This document shows, piece by piece, positions 21,440 to 34,570 of a stretch of 64,000 bases of DNA (positions within the stretch are counted from its first letter, which is position 1; every line of letters starts with the position of its first letter). This DNA is from Furcasterigmium furcatum (lineage: Eukaryota > Ascomycota > Sordariomycetes > Glomerellales > Plectosphaerellaceae). Made by a program: the position numbers and the translations under genes. The stretch spans positions 5,057,626 to 5,121,625 of the forward strand of contig BCIA01000002.1 of NCBI GenBank assembly GCA_001599815.1, given 5' to 3'. The notes below the pieces were generated by a model. It ran no database searches. It was not told the DNA's origin and worked only from the letters and a program-made list of their open reading frames with translations.

Positions 21440-23255
21440 CTAGGCAGATCGCAGGCTTCCCATGTCGCTGAGCTCAGTCTCTGTGTGGTGTTCCTTCTCC
21501 AGCCGCTGCTTGGCCAATGCAACCGCGTTCTGGATCGGCGTCGGGTTCCTTTCAAAGGTGAAAACCGATGCGAGTAAGGTAAACACCGCAACGTACATCA
21601 TTACCTTCAGTTGCTCCGGATAAGCCAGGGCGTAGATGTCCCGCACGGCTTGGTAGTCCTGGGACGGCCATTGAAGGGAGGCAGACGGAGATCGGTGCAG
21701 TTGGTCAAACTGTTCCTGGGTCAGGTCGTCTTTCAAGAGCGAGTTGAAGTGTGCGTTGAAGATGGCGGTGCAAAGCGCAATGCCCAGGCAGCCGCCGAAT
21801 ACCCTGACCTGGGCCATCGCCCCGTTGGCCACGGCAAGGTCATTCTCGGCTGTAGACTTGACCGCTGCCAGTATTGTGGCCGCGCTGAAAACCAGCCCGG
21901 TGCCGAGGCCAAAAATGGTCTGGAATCCGTAGCTTGCCCGGATGTCCGCATCGGGTCCCTTCAACGTAGACATGAGACCGAGCCCGATCAGCTGGAACGC
22001 GGCAGCGACCATCAAGATGAACGAAGTGTAGTTTCGCCTGTTACAGATCGCACCCGAGAGGAAAGAGCCGATGGCGCAGGCGCCGAGCATTGGCAGCAAG
22101 TGTACTCCTGCGGTCAGCGGCTGGCTTTGGTGGACGACTTGGAAGCGTTCCGGGATGATGACAGTCAGCGGGATGAAGGGGAAACCCGTCAGCAGGGTGA
22201 CGGCAAGCCCAGCCATGTACACGCGGTTCGACGCCAGACGAACGGGGAAGATGGGCGCAATGTGCGGGAACCTCCTTTGAGAGAGGGTGTACTCCCAGCA
22301 GACGAATACTGTCAAGCAGACACCTGCGATGGCAAGAGCTGCGATGATCTCCGGGTCGTCCCATGCCGCTGCCTCGGATCCTCCTTGCTGGATCCCGTAC
22401 ACGAGGAACCCCGAGGCGAAGAGTAACGAGAAGCCGCCGATGAAATCAATGCTGGTGAGCGCGGACCAGGAAAGGATACTTGCTGACTGTGGTTCGAGGG
22501 GCCAGCACAATACGATGGCCCCCATGACGACCAGGCCGAAGGGGACGTTGATATTGAAGATCCATCGCCAGGTAATTCGTTCGGTAATCAGGCCTCCAAG
22601 AAGAGGCCCGCAGATGAATGCAAAAGCGAGAGTGCCTCCCATCATGGCACCAACGATGCTAGGCCGGTGACCAGGGCCAACCTCGACGATGCTGACCTGC
22701 GCGAGACTGTACAATCCCGAGCCTCCAAGACCCTGGAAGGCACGGCAAATAATGAGGGATTTCATGTCTGTTGCAGCACCACAGCCCATGGAGAAAGCGA
22801 CGAAGATGATCCATGAGAAGAGCAGCAGGTTTCGGCGGCCGTAGATGTCGCTGAGCTGGGCAATTCCGGTGGCGAAGGCCATGTACGTTAGAAGGTAAGA
22901 AAGTATGACCCAAGGAGCGTGGACATGATCCCCAAGCTCCTCCGATATTGTGATGAGAGGGATGGAGACGATGCAAGTGTCGACGGTGGAGAAGAGAAAG
23001 CCGAACATGAGACTGGAGAATAGATGTCAGTGCAGGTTCGTAGTTCAAGAGAAGGAAGAATGCAGACCAGGCCACGAGAACCACTTGACGAGCTGGACCA
23101 ACAACTCCGCTTCTCGCTCTGGCGTTGTCTTTGCAGCCGTCCTCGTCGCTGAGGCTGACGCTGGTGAGGCCGGCCATGTCTCCGAGTGAATGATTGGGAT
23201 ATGAGAGACGGCTTGACGATAGACGCCGCCGGGACGGGCTTGAATTTTGATCCAT
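21440..23255 (-). CDS. MFS multidrug/toxin-type efflux transporter (14-TM, DHA2-like)
   Basis: Two exons, 23255-23068 and 23012-21440, encode 586 residues. The 55-nt intron (GTCTGC..CTCCAG) joins QVVLVA to CLMFGFLFSTVDTCIVS, reconstituting the first helix. The usual MFS motif A appears as GIAQLSDIYGRRNLL. RAFQGLGGSGLYSLAQVSIVE and the motif-C region around AFICGPLLGGLITERITWRWIFNINVPFG follow, typical of the 14-spanner drug/H+ antiporter group. The soluble N-terminus (about 60 residues) is Ser/Arg-rich. MDQNSS is chosen as start; in-frame alternatives are an upstream ATG at 23306 and MAGLTSV at 23177. It is divergent from the PKS across 3.8 kb and could export its product, but this is inference from position and family only. 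The donor GTCTGC is weak, so the junction deserves transcript support. Confidence 0.88.
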
Positions 23256-26200
23256 GATACCTTGGATAGAGTGAATGGAGCGATGAAAGCAACTTGCTGG
23301 GCACAACGATAGAAAGCCAAGAGGGACGACGGCAGATGTTCGAGTGTTGGTTGAGTCTTGAGAGAGTGTGATCCGAACCTTCAGGCGAGTATGTAAGTAA
23401 CTTGAAGCTGGATTCCAGATTCAGATCAGAATCATATCAACCTTACCTGCCCGGGCATCTACTAACGGCAGGAAACTTGCCCGTTCCGGTTGCCAGAAAT
23501 AGGTAGGCAAGGCAGTCCAGGCAGTTCCTCGCGGGTTTGTGCGTCAGTTGGTGCTGACTGTGCCGGAAGAATCTGGACGCAGCTGCTCCTTCGACCTCAA
23601 GCGTGCTGTATGACTTCGGGGCAGGCCAGACTGAACTTATGGAAGGGAAGGAGCAAATGGACTTGAGGGGGCAGTACCACCAAGGGCTCATGGAAGTGAA
23701 TGGATGGAAGTGATGGCGGAGGGATGGTTTAGATAGATATCTCTCTCACCAAGATTTCGTGTCGGTTCTCGAGAACAGCGCTCACCAGGACACTCGCCAA
23801 AGGTTTAATCTTCTTGAGACAGTTTCTGCCTTCTACATCCTTGACTGAGCGGCGTTCTCTCGCCATGGACTACTACCTCTATGGCAAGATTGGAAGGGTC
23901 AAGGCTGGCGACCGCTGAGCTCACCAGAGCCCAAACCCAGAAGGCCTGCACGTATCCAGGCCCCGAGACAGTCGCTCTCAATGGGGGTTCCAGAGCCGAG
24001 AGGCCGCGAGGCTGGGGATTTTCTCTGACAGTCAGTTACACACACAACATTCACGGCTGGAGTCTTGCCCTTGTGCGAGGTGAAGCGAGGGCATCCGTCA
24101 GCTGACATACCCCGCGAGGAATCAGGTGGTGAACGGATGGTGAGAGGCTTCAACCGATTTCTCGATCGCCAGCCAATATGGAGTGTTGTCTGACATGCTC
24201 TAGAGTCCAACGCGGAGAGGAGAATCGGTCCTTCAGTGATGCCCTCGATGGACGTGGTGGAATACACGAGCAAGACCTGCAGAGGATAAAGGGTCGGTCT
24301 CAAGGTGTCTCGACTCGCCTCGTTGGCCGAGGACAGACAGACACAACCAACCGTAAAGGAGCCAGTCAAACGTCAAACGAACGGATGACTGGAGGAGATT
24401 TATTGGCGACCGAGTTTGACAGTTGCCCTCCTCTGTGCTGTCAGTCCACAGGCAGACAGGTGGACTGTCCGTCCGTCACTCACTGACCGGCCCCGGCGGC
24501 AGGCCATGCTGCAGCGAGCCGAAGTGCGATTTTCTGCGCGACACAGGCCAGTGCCACCTGAGAAACTCTGAGAAACTCGTTCCTTGGCCTGTACACGAGA
24601 GGCCTCTCCAGGTGGAGATGGCGGCCGTTTGTGCGTCTTGGGCATATGCCGACGGCCTGTCATGGAGTGTGTGTATGCTGTGACCGGATTCTCCCTCGTG
24701 GCCGATCTGCCGCTATGCCCTATGCCTCAATGCAAGGGCCGCGGAGATCAAGGCCTCGATCTCCCGGAACCATGTTGTCGGATTCGAAAGGCTCGGAGCG
24801 CAATCCCGTCCGAAGACGTGGTGTGCGTGTGTGAGATATGTCGGGGTCACAGGGCCCTCGCCTTTGGGCGAACAAGAGCACGAGCAACGAACAGGTTGGT
24901 CTTTGGCTTGCGAACCACAGCCTGACTCATCTGCGGGTGTGTTGTACAAGCTGTCCAGGGTCTCTGGCCGCCTCGATCAGTGGCCTCGAAATGGATGCGT
25001 TCATGCGCGTCAGTAAGTGACAGAGGGAACACTGCAGGACCAACGGCGGCCGAGACGCCATTGATGGATGATTCAGGGGCCGGATGACTAAGCGGGACCG
25101 GCTCCCATCCCAGCGCCACTTTCTGCCTCCTTCAGCTGGCCCACCACCAACACAAACGCAACGTCCATCACCGGCCACAAGATGCTGCACTCCCGACACC
25201 CAGTCCCCCGGCTGCTGACCAGAATAGATCCGGGCTCGGCCTCCATCCGCGTGTCTCAGAACAGAAAACAATGCTGTGGCCTCTTTTTTCGAGAGCGAGC
25301 CTCATGGCTCCACCAGGAGACAAGGAGATCAAGCACAAAGGATCCCCAAGCCCACATTGGCAGGTTCTACAACCTTTGTTGCGCAGCGTCGGGGGCATGG
25401 CAGTATTCTTCCTAGATGCATGTCTTGGCCGGACACTCTGCTGCAGCATCGGCCACTTGCCGTCTCTTCCGCGAAGCTTTGCAACCGCCGTTGACTCTGC
25501 CCGGTCTTACCCCAGGGGTGGCAGAGGCCTGGAGCACCAGGGCTGCACATACGCATCTCGGATGGGTCACATGAACTTCCTGAACAGCTCACCATTCATG
25601 ATTGACCACGGAGTCCAGGACGACCACGCCCAGCTCTTGTCTCCTCCCTCCCTGCCAACCCCAAGCCCCAACTTGGCAGCTGAACTCCGCCGGCAGTGCC
25701 TCATCCGGGCCGATGCCATGACATATGTCACAGCCGCGATCTGTCAATCTTGTTGTCCGGGTATCTGCAGCATCAAATCGGCGGCGGGTTGCCACCAAAC
25801 CTACTTGGTTATTCACCGCCGATGTATGACATGACATGGGCGGCCCAAGGAGGACAAGATCCGGGAGGAGGTCCCACGTTCGTTCGTCCATAAACCCTGC
25901 TGCGAGAGATCCCACCGAGAAATCGACGGATGCGCCAGCCGGACATGGTCAACTGTCGACTTCCGGCCACACGTCCCACCGCTTTGCACCCGGGTTATAG
26001 GCCGCGTGTGGCCCGAGAGACTGGCTTGGGTCGGACTCGAGCGATGGCCCGGGGCTGTTCTGGTCCAGTAATCGTTGTCTTGACGGCAAAACAGCCGTCG
26101 AGGGCCTCGTCAGCGCCGGTTGAAGATGCCGTACCGGGTCTTTGGCGGGAGGACCCTCCAAGATCCGGACATCTAGATGCGACTATTCCAAGTGATGACC

Positions 26201-27042
26201 ATGGATGGAGTCGCCCGAGTGCGACCAAGTGGTCTTGATCTACAGCCTCCCACAGTCCAGCAAGGTGTCAGGGCATATTCTGGTCTCGCGGACAACCTCC
26301 GGGAGATGACATGGAACCACACCGACCAGTGATGGATGTATGCACTCACCTCACCGCATGACATCGTTTGACCCGCAGAGGGACCCAAGCTGCCAAAACC
26401 ATCATACATCATATGTGATAAGATCAATAGCGTCCTTGGCCGTCGGCCGACAAGACTCTGTCCGCGCCGGAGTCTTTGTCAGGCCCACCGCGCTTACATT
26501 GTACCTTTTCTTTCGAACCAGCCCATCCCCCTTGTTGATGACATTGTACCGGGACTGGGCAACCGCCGGGACGGACTTTGTTTCGAAGCGGTAATAAGAG
26601 CCCCAGCCGCTCTCGCGACAATCCTGCGCAGAGCTACTAGTAGGGAGAGGGCGTTGCTGCGAACTTGAAGTCGTTTATTTGTTTTTTCCAAGGTACGTAA
26701 GTAAAGCTCCATGGTCTCGCTCACGTCTACCTGTCTTTCATTGAACACCTTCTGGCAAGCTGTTTCGGGGCCGACCTGTCGCTTTTCCTTTGCTCGCGGG
26801 ACCGACTCAGCAACTTACTTGGAGGCCCGGAGTAATTCACTATGGTGTGCTGCGCAATGTGATCTTTGAATTCTTGAAATTCACTCCGCTTCCCCTCGCG
26901 GCCGTTGTTGTCATTGTTGGCTTCCGCACCTCACTTTGCTGCATCGTGGAGGCCGAGAACAGCTGCACCACCAACACAACAACGCCTCCTGCTCTGACTT
27001 TCGAAACTTGCTGACCACAAAGAAGAGCATGAACTATCTATA
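23256..27042. other. 3.8-kb divergent spacer between MFS and PKS
   Basis: Both flanking genes are transcribed outward from here, so the ends contain their promoters. Internal ORFs are all short, overlap in several frames and match no family. There is no recognisable transposon, transcription-factor gene or terminal repeat. It may hold a decayed gene or a long non-coding transcript, but nothing in the sequence supports either directly. Confidence 0.45.
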
Positions 27043-30000
27043 ATGACGATGGACGACATTGCTATCATCGGCATGAGCTGCCGGTTTCCCGGCGAGGCGA
27101 GCTCGATCGAGGGTCTCTGGGAGATGATCGAGAACGGCAGATGCGCATACTCCGACTTTCCCGAGGATCGCATGAATATCGATGGTTTCTACCATCCAGA
27201 CGGCCATCGGCAGGGCAGCGTACGTATCTCAAACCCCTTTCACAAGATCCCAGACAGCCCGCTGACTGACACCCACCGTTCAGCTTCCCTTCAAGGGTGC
27301 CCACTTCGTCAGAAATGACCTGGCTGCCTTCGACGCGGCTGTAAGTCATCCTCGCCTGTTGCGTTCCTAACCTGTCGGCTGATCCGCTCCAGTTCTTCGC
27401 CATGACAGAAGCAGACGTCAGAGCGCTAGATCCCCAGCAGCGGATGTTGCTCGAGACCTCCTTCGAAGCCATCGAGAGCGGTCGGTGTCTCTTAACCCAG
27501 TTATATGTCAGCAGATGGCTAATGGATGATAGCTGGACTTCGTATGGAAGACCTGAAGGGCTCCGACACATCTGTCTATGTCGGAGCTTTTGTACGGGAT
27601 TATGAACAGATCTCGCTGCGCGACATGGACTTCCAGCCCAGGTATGCGTCGACAGGATCTGGCACCGCCATCATGTCGAACCGCATGTCTTACTTCTACG
27701 ACCTTCACGGCGCCAGCATGACGGTCGACACGGGCTGCAGCGGCAGCATGGTTGCTGTGCATCTTGCCTGCCAGAACCTCCAGGCTGGCAACAGCAAGAT
27801 GGCCATCGCGGCGGGAGCTGGTCTCATCCTTACGCCAAACACCATGATGCCCATGACAGCCCTCAACTTCCTCAGCAAAGACGGAAGATGCTTCACGTTC
27901 GACGCCCGGGCCAACGGTTACGGTCGCGGCGAGGGCGTTGGGCTGGTTATTCTCAAGAAGCTTTCAGACGCCCTGGAAGACAACGACCCTATCCGAGCGG
28001 TTATCCGCAGTAGCCACCTGAGTCAAGATGGCCGCACTGCCGGTGAGTGCTCAGGAGTAGGAGAAGCCACGACTTGTGCTAATCTCAGGACACAGGCATC
28101 ACACTCCCCAGCATGGAAGCGCAGGTTTTCAACATCTGCAAGGCCTACGAGAAGTCCGGGTTGGACTTCAGCCAGACTGGCTATGTTGAGTGCCACGGCA
28201 CAGGGACGCAGGCTGGCGACCTGGCAGAATTGGCTGCAATCTCTCAGACTCTATCAAAAGGCCGAACGGCAGAGAAGCCGCTCCTTGTAGGCTCAGTCAA
28301 GCCGAATGTTGGGCATCTTGAAGGAGCTGCTGGTGTCGCCGGTCTGATCAAGGGCGCTCTCGTTGTCGAGAAGGGCCTGATACCACCAGTGGCCAACTTC
28401 GAGAAGGGCAACCCAACCCTCAAGTTCAAAGAGTGGAATATCGAGGTACGTACGTCCTATAAGGACCAGTCCACGGTTGTTACTGAGAAGACCTCACACC
28501 AGGTACCGACCAAACTTTCCCCTTGGCCGATCTCCGGGGTCCGGCGCGTCAGTGTCAACTGCTTCGGGTTCGGCGGCACCAACGCCCATGCGATCTTGGA
28601 CGCCGGGGATTCCTATCGCAAGGCATATCGGAAGAAGAACAGGAAGAAGAACACCGATACCAAACATGACGAATCTCGGGCGTATCTCAGTCGAGATCAA
28701 GCGCCTCAACTCATCGTCTTCTCGGCGCCCAACCAACCCTCAACTGAACGCATCATGCAGTCGTATCTGGACAACCTCCCTCGCATGATGACCCTGGACC
28801 AAGAGCGTCTGGACAACTTTGCCTATACCCTTGCTTGTCGTCGAACGAAATTCGCTACCAAGGCTTTCGCTGTTGCGTGCTCTCGTGCCGAGCTGTACGG
28901 TTTCCTCTACAAAATGACGACCAAGGACTTCGTCCGCTCCGACCCCAACCCTGCATTCAAAGTCTCCTTTATGTTCAGCGGCCAAGGATCGCAACGGCCA
29001 GAGATGGGAAGGGGACTCCTCAAGTTTCCCGTGTTCAACAAGAGTCTGCAGGAAGCCTCTCGGTTTCTGAAAGACACCCTCGGTTCGTCATATAACCTCT
29101 TCCAGGAGATGATGCTCAGCCCCAAACGGTCTCACATATCGGCCCCGAACATCAGCCAGCCAGCAACCACTGCGCTACAGGTAGCGCTGGTCGATCTCTT
29201 GGTATCCTTTGGTATTCGACCTGCCTCTGTCATAGGCCACTCATCGGGCGAGATTGCGGCAGCTTATGCTGGCTCTTTCATATCTCGCGACGCGGCCTGG
29301 ACTATTGCATACCATCGAGGAGTTCGCGCCTCGCAGCTGAAGAAGACAAGTTCCAAAGAGGGTTCCATGTTGTTCGTCTCCATATCCGAAGAAGGCGCAA
29401 AGAAATACCTGCAGGGATTGAAAGAGGCGGTCGATGTCGGGATCGCCTGCATCAACAGCCCCCAGTCAGTCACCTTGTCTGGCGCCGCAAAAGACATCGC
29501 CAGCGTCATGAGCCACTTCCAGAAGCTCAAGATCTTTTGCCGCGAGGTTCCCACCGGGGTTGCCTACCACTCCGGGCAGATGCGAGAGGTCGAACAGGGA
29601 TATCTTGAGGACATCCAGCATCTCCCTCCGGCTACGCGCTCAGACAGCTGCCACATGTACTCTTCTCTGAAAGCTCGCCAAATTTTTGCGAGCGAGCTCC
29701 AGCCACGATATTGGTCAGATAACCTCATCTCGCCAGTTCGGTTCTCGGCAGCTATGCGCGCCCTGGTGGAGGAAACCAAGCCTGACGTGGTCATCGAGCT
29801 GAGTCCTCACGCCACTCTCAAGGCCTCATTCGAGGATATATTGAGCAGCATCCCCCGTCCACCAAGCGTTCGGTATGAGACCGCCATGCTGCGGGAAGAG
29901 GACGAGCACTATACCCTGCTCAGAATGCTCGGAGCCTTGTGGGCTCGTGGCTGCGTTCTTGACATGGAGCAGATCGTCTCAAGGTGAGCATTGCTCTTCG

Positions 30001-33000
30001 TCAGTGCCATGACAACAACTAACATGTAGCTTAGGAACGCCGGACTCAATAAGCTCGACGTGTTGACCGACCTTCCCCTCTATCCTTGGGATCATACTCA
30101 GAGCTTCTGGCACGAATCTGCCGTAACGAGAGACTACCGCTTCCGAAAGTTCGGCCGACAGGATCTCATCGGCGCTCCCTGCCCCGACTCGGCCTCTCAG
30201 GAGCCTCGCTGGAGAGGGTTTCTACGCGTGGCCGAAAATCCATGGCTGAAGGATCATCAAGTCCAGAATACAATCGTCTACCCAGCCGCTGGAATGATCT
30301 CAACGGTCATCGAGGGAACTCGGCAGCATGTGCCCGAAAAAGCTGAGGTCTCTGGGTATGAGATCGCCAACATGAAGATCGAGAGGCCGATGATCATCCC
30401 CGAGTCGGACTACGGTCTTGAGATGATTCTGCACATGAAGCGAGCAAGCCCCGATGGTTCTTTGACTGAGACGTCTTTTGACTGGGCGATATACAGTCGT
30501 ACCTTGAATAGCTCTTGGACCCGACATGCTCATGGTTTCGTACGAGCAGTATCGAGATCAGGAGACGCAAGCAGAGCCGATGACCTGGAGTCGACCGCCA
30601 GCACAGTAACCTCTGGACCCAGCACTGCTATCGACACAGGTCATTTCTACGAGAAACTGGATCTCATCGGCATGAACTATGGCCCAACCTTCCGCAACAT
30701 TGAAGCCCTCACGAAGGGCCACGAAGCTGCCGTTGGGACGATCAGAATACCCGACACGAGGTCGACAATGCCTCATAAGTATGAGTTCGATCATGTCATT
30801 CACCCGGCTACTTTGGATTCGGCAATTCAGTTGCTCTTTGCTCTCGAAGATAGGATCATGGTTCCTACATCCATCGACAGCGTCTTCATATCTTCCAGGA
30901 GACCACAAGGCCAAAAGTTCACGGGTTGTGCAACGGCTGTCAGCGAGGGCCTCCGCGGAGCGCAAGCATCTATTGCCATCACCGACGGCCTATGGAAGGA
31001 CGCAAACATTGTTCTCAAGGGCCTGCGCCTGACCTCGCTGTCTTCCATGGTATTCTTGCCAAGCCACCGCAATCTGTGCACTGAGATGCAGTGGAAGCCA
31101 GACTACACCACCGTCAGCCTTAGCCATTACGAAGAGCTTCTGGACTTGATGGCACACAAGTATCCTCAGCTGTCTATTTTGCAGGTTGGCTTACATTCGG
31201 GGTATACTCTCCACACGATCAGACTCTTGCAGTCACCAGATGGGTATGCTCCGCGACTTGCAAGATACTCCATCTTTGACTCCCGGTACAGCTACATCCC
31301 GTCCGCGGTTAAGAAAGAATACAAGTCAACGCCTATTTGGAATCTTCTGGAGGCGAGAGATATCACGGATGGACCGGAGGCCACTCCAAAGTATCACTTG
31401 ATTCTCAATACTCAGCCAACGGGCCAGGTGGATGGGCTGGACCGCTTCCTGCATCCTGATGGCATCCTCCTCACCTGGGACTGGGAGTATGCACTCACCG
31501 CCTATGAGTCTGACAGTGCATGCTCCTGTGATGACGAGACTTACAGAATCTCCATCAACTCACCAGACCCCTTATTTGATGAACCTCAACCTTTTTTGCT
31601 CCGGACAGTCGGAGACAAGTTCCGCGCCTACTTCCACAGCTTAGAGGTCATCATCCTGCAGCCCGACAGTCCTTCCCAAGAGAGTCGGAAACTCCTGGAC
31701 AACCTGAGCGCACAGTTCGCCGTCATTGACCTGCCAACAAGAGCTGTCAGACTCCAGCAGTTCCTGAGTGAGCGCGAGAGGTCCAGCAAACATAGCCTTG
31801 TCATCTCGCTACTGGACCTCTCAGCAGACTACGACATCGGGAACTGGTCAGAGACCGAGTTCAATACTTTCAAGCAGCTCGTTGGCGTGGCAAAGGGCAT
31901 GCTATGGGTCACTCAGGGGGCGAGCGGCGTGACAAGTACTCCCAACAAGGCTCTTATCATCGGCCTAGCCCGCACGCTGGCCTCGGAAGATCCTGAGACG
32001 GCCCTGGTCACGCTCGACCTGAGTGCGACGACCGATATTTCTGCCTCTGCAACTGGAAAGACCATTTTCAGGGCTCTGAAGCGGTCGATGCTCGTGTCTC
32101 CAGCCAGGGAGCCTCGCGAGACCGAATACAGGGAGATCGAGAACAAGCTCCATATCCCCAGACTGACTCCCCTCAAGGCCATGAACGAGTTGATTGAGGA
32201 CGACATGCGAACTGCGAAGAAGGTGCACAAGTACTTCCGAGATGGCCCGAGTGACGAGGTCAAAGAGCTTGTGGTCTGCCCACCTGGTGAGCAAGACAAG
32301 AACTTCGACAACACCTGCTTCACCGCAAGACGGGATACCACGCCTCTGGGTCCCCATGAGGTTGAGATCAGATTCTCGGCGACTTCCATTCAGCAGAACG
32401 ACTGTCACACGGTCATGGGCCTTTCTTCACAGAAGACGGTTGGTGTGGACGTGCAAGGAACCATCGTTCGCGTGGGCTCCAAGGTCAAGAGAATGCAGAT
32501 TGGCCAGGGAGCTGTGGCAGTCGTGTCCGATGGCGCTGTCAAGAGTCTGATTCGCGTGGATGAACGCTTTGTCCAGCCCATTGTAGGCGGGCTCATTACA
32601 TGTACTCCGAGTTCATGGATCCCGCCGTTCTACGCCCTGATGATGCGGTGTCACATTGCTCCAGGCCGAAGGATTCTGATCCATCGTGCTGCCACGAACA
32701 CTGGGCAGGCAGCGATCCAGATCGCCAGAAAGCTGGGCGCCGAGGTGTATGTCACGGTCTGCGATGACGACAAGAGCTGCGGCGAGCAGCGAAAGGCTCT
32801 GATGGAGACCTTCGGGCTCGGTTCCGACATGGAGGACTGCGCCGTGCCCGGATGGGATGCGAGGTTCCTCCAGAAGACGGGCGGCCAGAAGATGGACATT
32901 GTCATTGAGCCTGGGCCGATCCCTTGCGAAGGCAACGTGGTAAAGAAGAGTAAGTTTCTTGCCCTAGCGCGACGATATCAACACTAACAATGCGTAGCCG

Positions 33001-34570
33001 GGACCGTGGTCCAGGTTCTGGGTGATGTCGAGTTCGGGGACGTCCCCGTATCTCGTCCACACAACCATTCAATCATCCGACTCAACTTTCTGGAGATGCT
33101 CCGCGAGGAGCCTGAGCTTGTCGCGGACCAGCTCAAGGGAGTCTATCACTTCGTCAGCAGGCTCTCCCATGACCTCAAGCAGGTGCTGGACCCGAGGCCG
33201 TACAGCCTCTCTTTCTTGAAGAGCGCTTTCGAAGCCGTAAAGGAACGTCCGAACTTCGGTGGTGTCTTGGGATACGCAGACAACAATACCATTGTACAAC
33301 TTCCTGCGAGGCTTGACGTCAAGAGCCTTGGATCGTGTGACCTCGGCTATAGGACATATGTCCTTGCCGGTGGTCTCGGCGGCCTCGGTCGAAGCATCGC
33401 GCAGCTTTTGATGGACAACGGCGCCAAGTTCTTGTTGTTCTTGAGTCGCTCCACGCGCCTATCACCAGAGGCCGACTTGTTTATCAAGGCGTCTCAAAGC
33501 AATGATATGGTCATAAAACACATCGCCGTCGATATCTGCGATCAAAAGGCGTTGAGGGAGGTCGCGAGCAGAGAGCTCAGGACTCTGCCACCAATTGGTG
33601 GCATCATCCAGGCGGCCGCCGTCTTGAGAGTAGGTGTCTTGATCATTAGCCTTTGGAGCCGACAGCTAACGAATGACAGGACACAATGTTCGACAATATG
33701 ACCTTCGACGACTGGAAAAGGGCGGTACGACCCAAATACCAGGGCACGACGAACCTGGTGGAGGCCTTCGAGGACCCTTACTGGAAGCCTTGGTTCTTGT
33801 TCTTGTCGAGCTCGTCAGGTATCATCGGCAACCGAGGCCAGGCAAACTACGCCGCAGGAAACGTCTTCATGGATGCCCTTGCTGGCAGCGGTGTCATCAA
33901 GGGGCGGGCCATCTCGCTCGATATCGGACCGGTCTTGGAGGTGGGCATGGTCGCCGACAACGCCGAAACACTCAGGAGACTCCGGGAGACTGGTTTCTAC
34001 GGTATCCGGCGCGATGACTTCCTCAAGATCATCGAGCGCGCCATCGCGGGAGACGTCGGCAGCCCCGGCAACATGATGCCCTCGCAAGTCATCCTCGGCG
34101 TCGGCACGGGAGGCCTCATCCGCCAGAACAAGCCCAGGGACCCGTACTGGTCGCGCACGGCGATGTACTCCTACCTCAACTGCATCGACATGCCGCCGCC
34201 GGATTTGAGAACGATCCAGACGGCGGCCACGTCGACCGTCAAGGCCATACTGGCTTCCACGGCAGATCTCGAGGAGGCGACGCTCGCAGTTGGTAAAGCG
34301 CTTAAGGAGGAGCTTGCGTTCAAGCTGGCGACAATCAAGTCATATGACGTCGATCTGAGCAGGAGCTTGCAGTCGTACGGTGTTGATTCCATCCTGGCGG
34401 TGCAGATCCGCATCTGGGCGCTCAACGACATCGGGGCGAGTATTTCCATCTTCAACATCTTGAGTGAGAGCCCGATGTTGGATCTGTGCCGCGACATGGT
34501 AAAGCAGGTCAGGGCGGGTATGCACCAGTCAATGACTCCGCCGGGGAGCCCACCTGCACATTTGAAGTGA
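27043..34570 (+). CDS. Highly reducing iterative type I polyketide synthase
   Basis: Nine exons: 27043-27219, 27284-27340, 27393-27480, 27533-28042, 28096-28445, 28503-29983, 30035-32949, 32998-33629 and 33680-34570, 2366 residues. KS: Cys176 in VDTGCSGS, His in ECHGTGT and KPNVGHLEGA. AT: Ser641 in GHSSGE. DH: His962 and Asp1149 in HPATLDS, but the HxxxGxxxxP motif has Asn966 instead of Gly. The C-methyltransferase region survives as a remnant: the SAM-motif position reads ILQVGLHSGYT (1269-1279). ER: the cofactor loop reads HRAATNTG (1771-1778) instead of the usual Gly-Gly-Val-Gly. KR: GGLGGLG near 1983 and Tyr2127 in NYAAGN. ACP: Ser2307 in YGVDSI. No thioesterase, reductase or condensation domain follows, so release needs another protein. 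The product should be an unmethylated chain, probably little reduced at the enoyl step. The DMATS gene follows on the same strand. Intron 5 is 57 nt and in frame. Confidence 0.93.
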
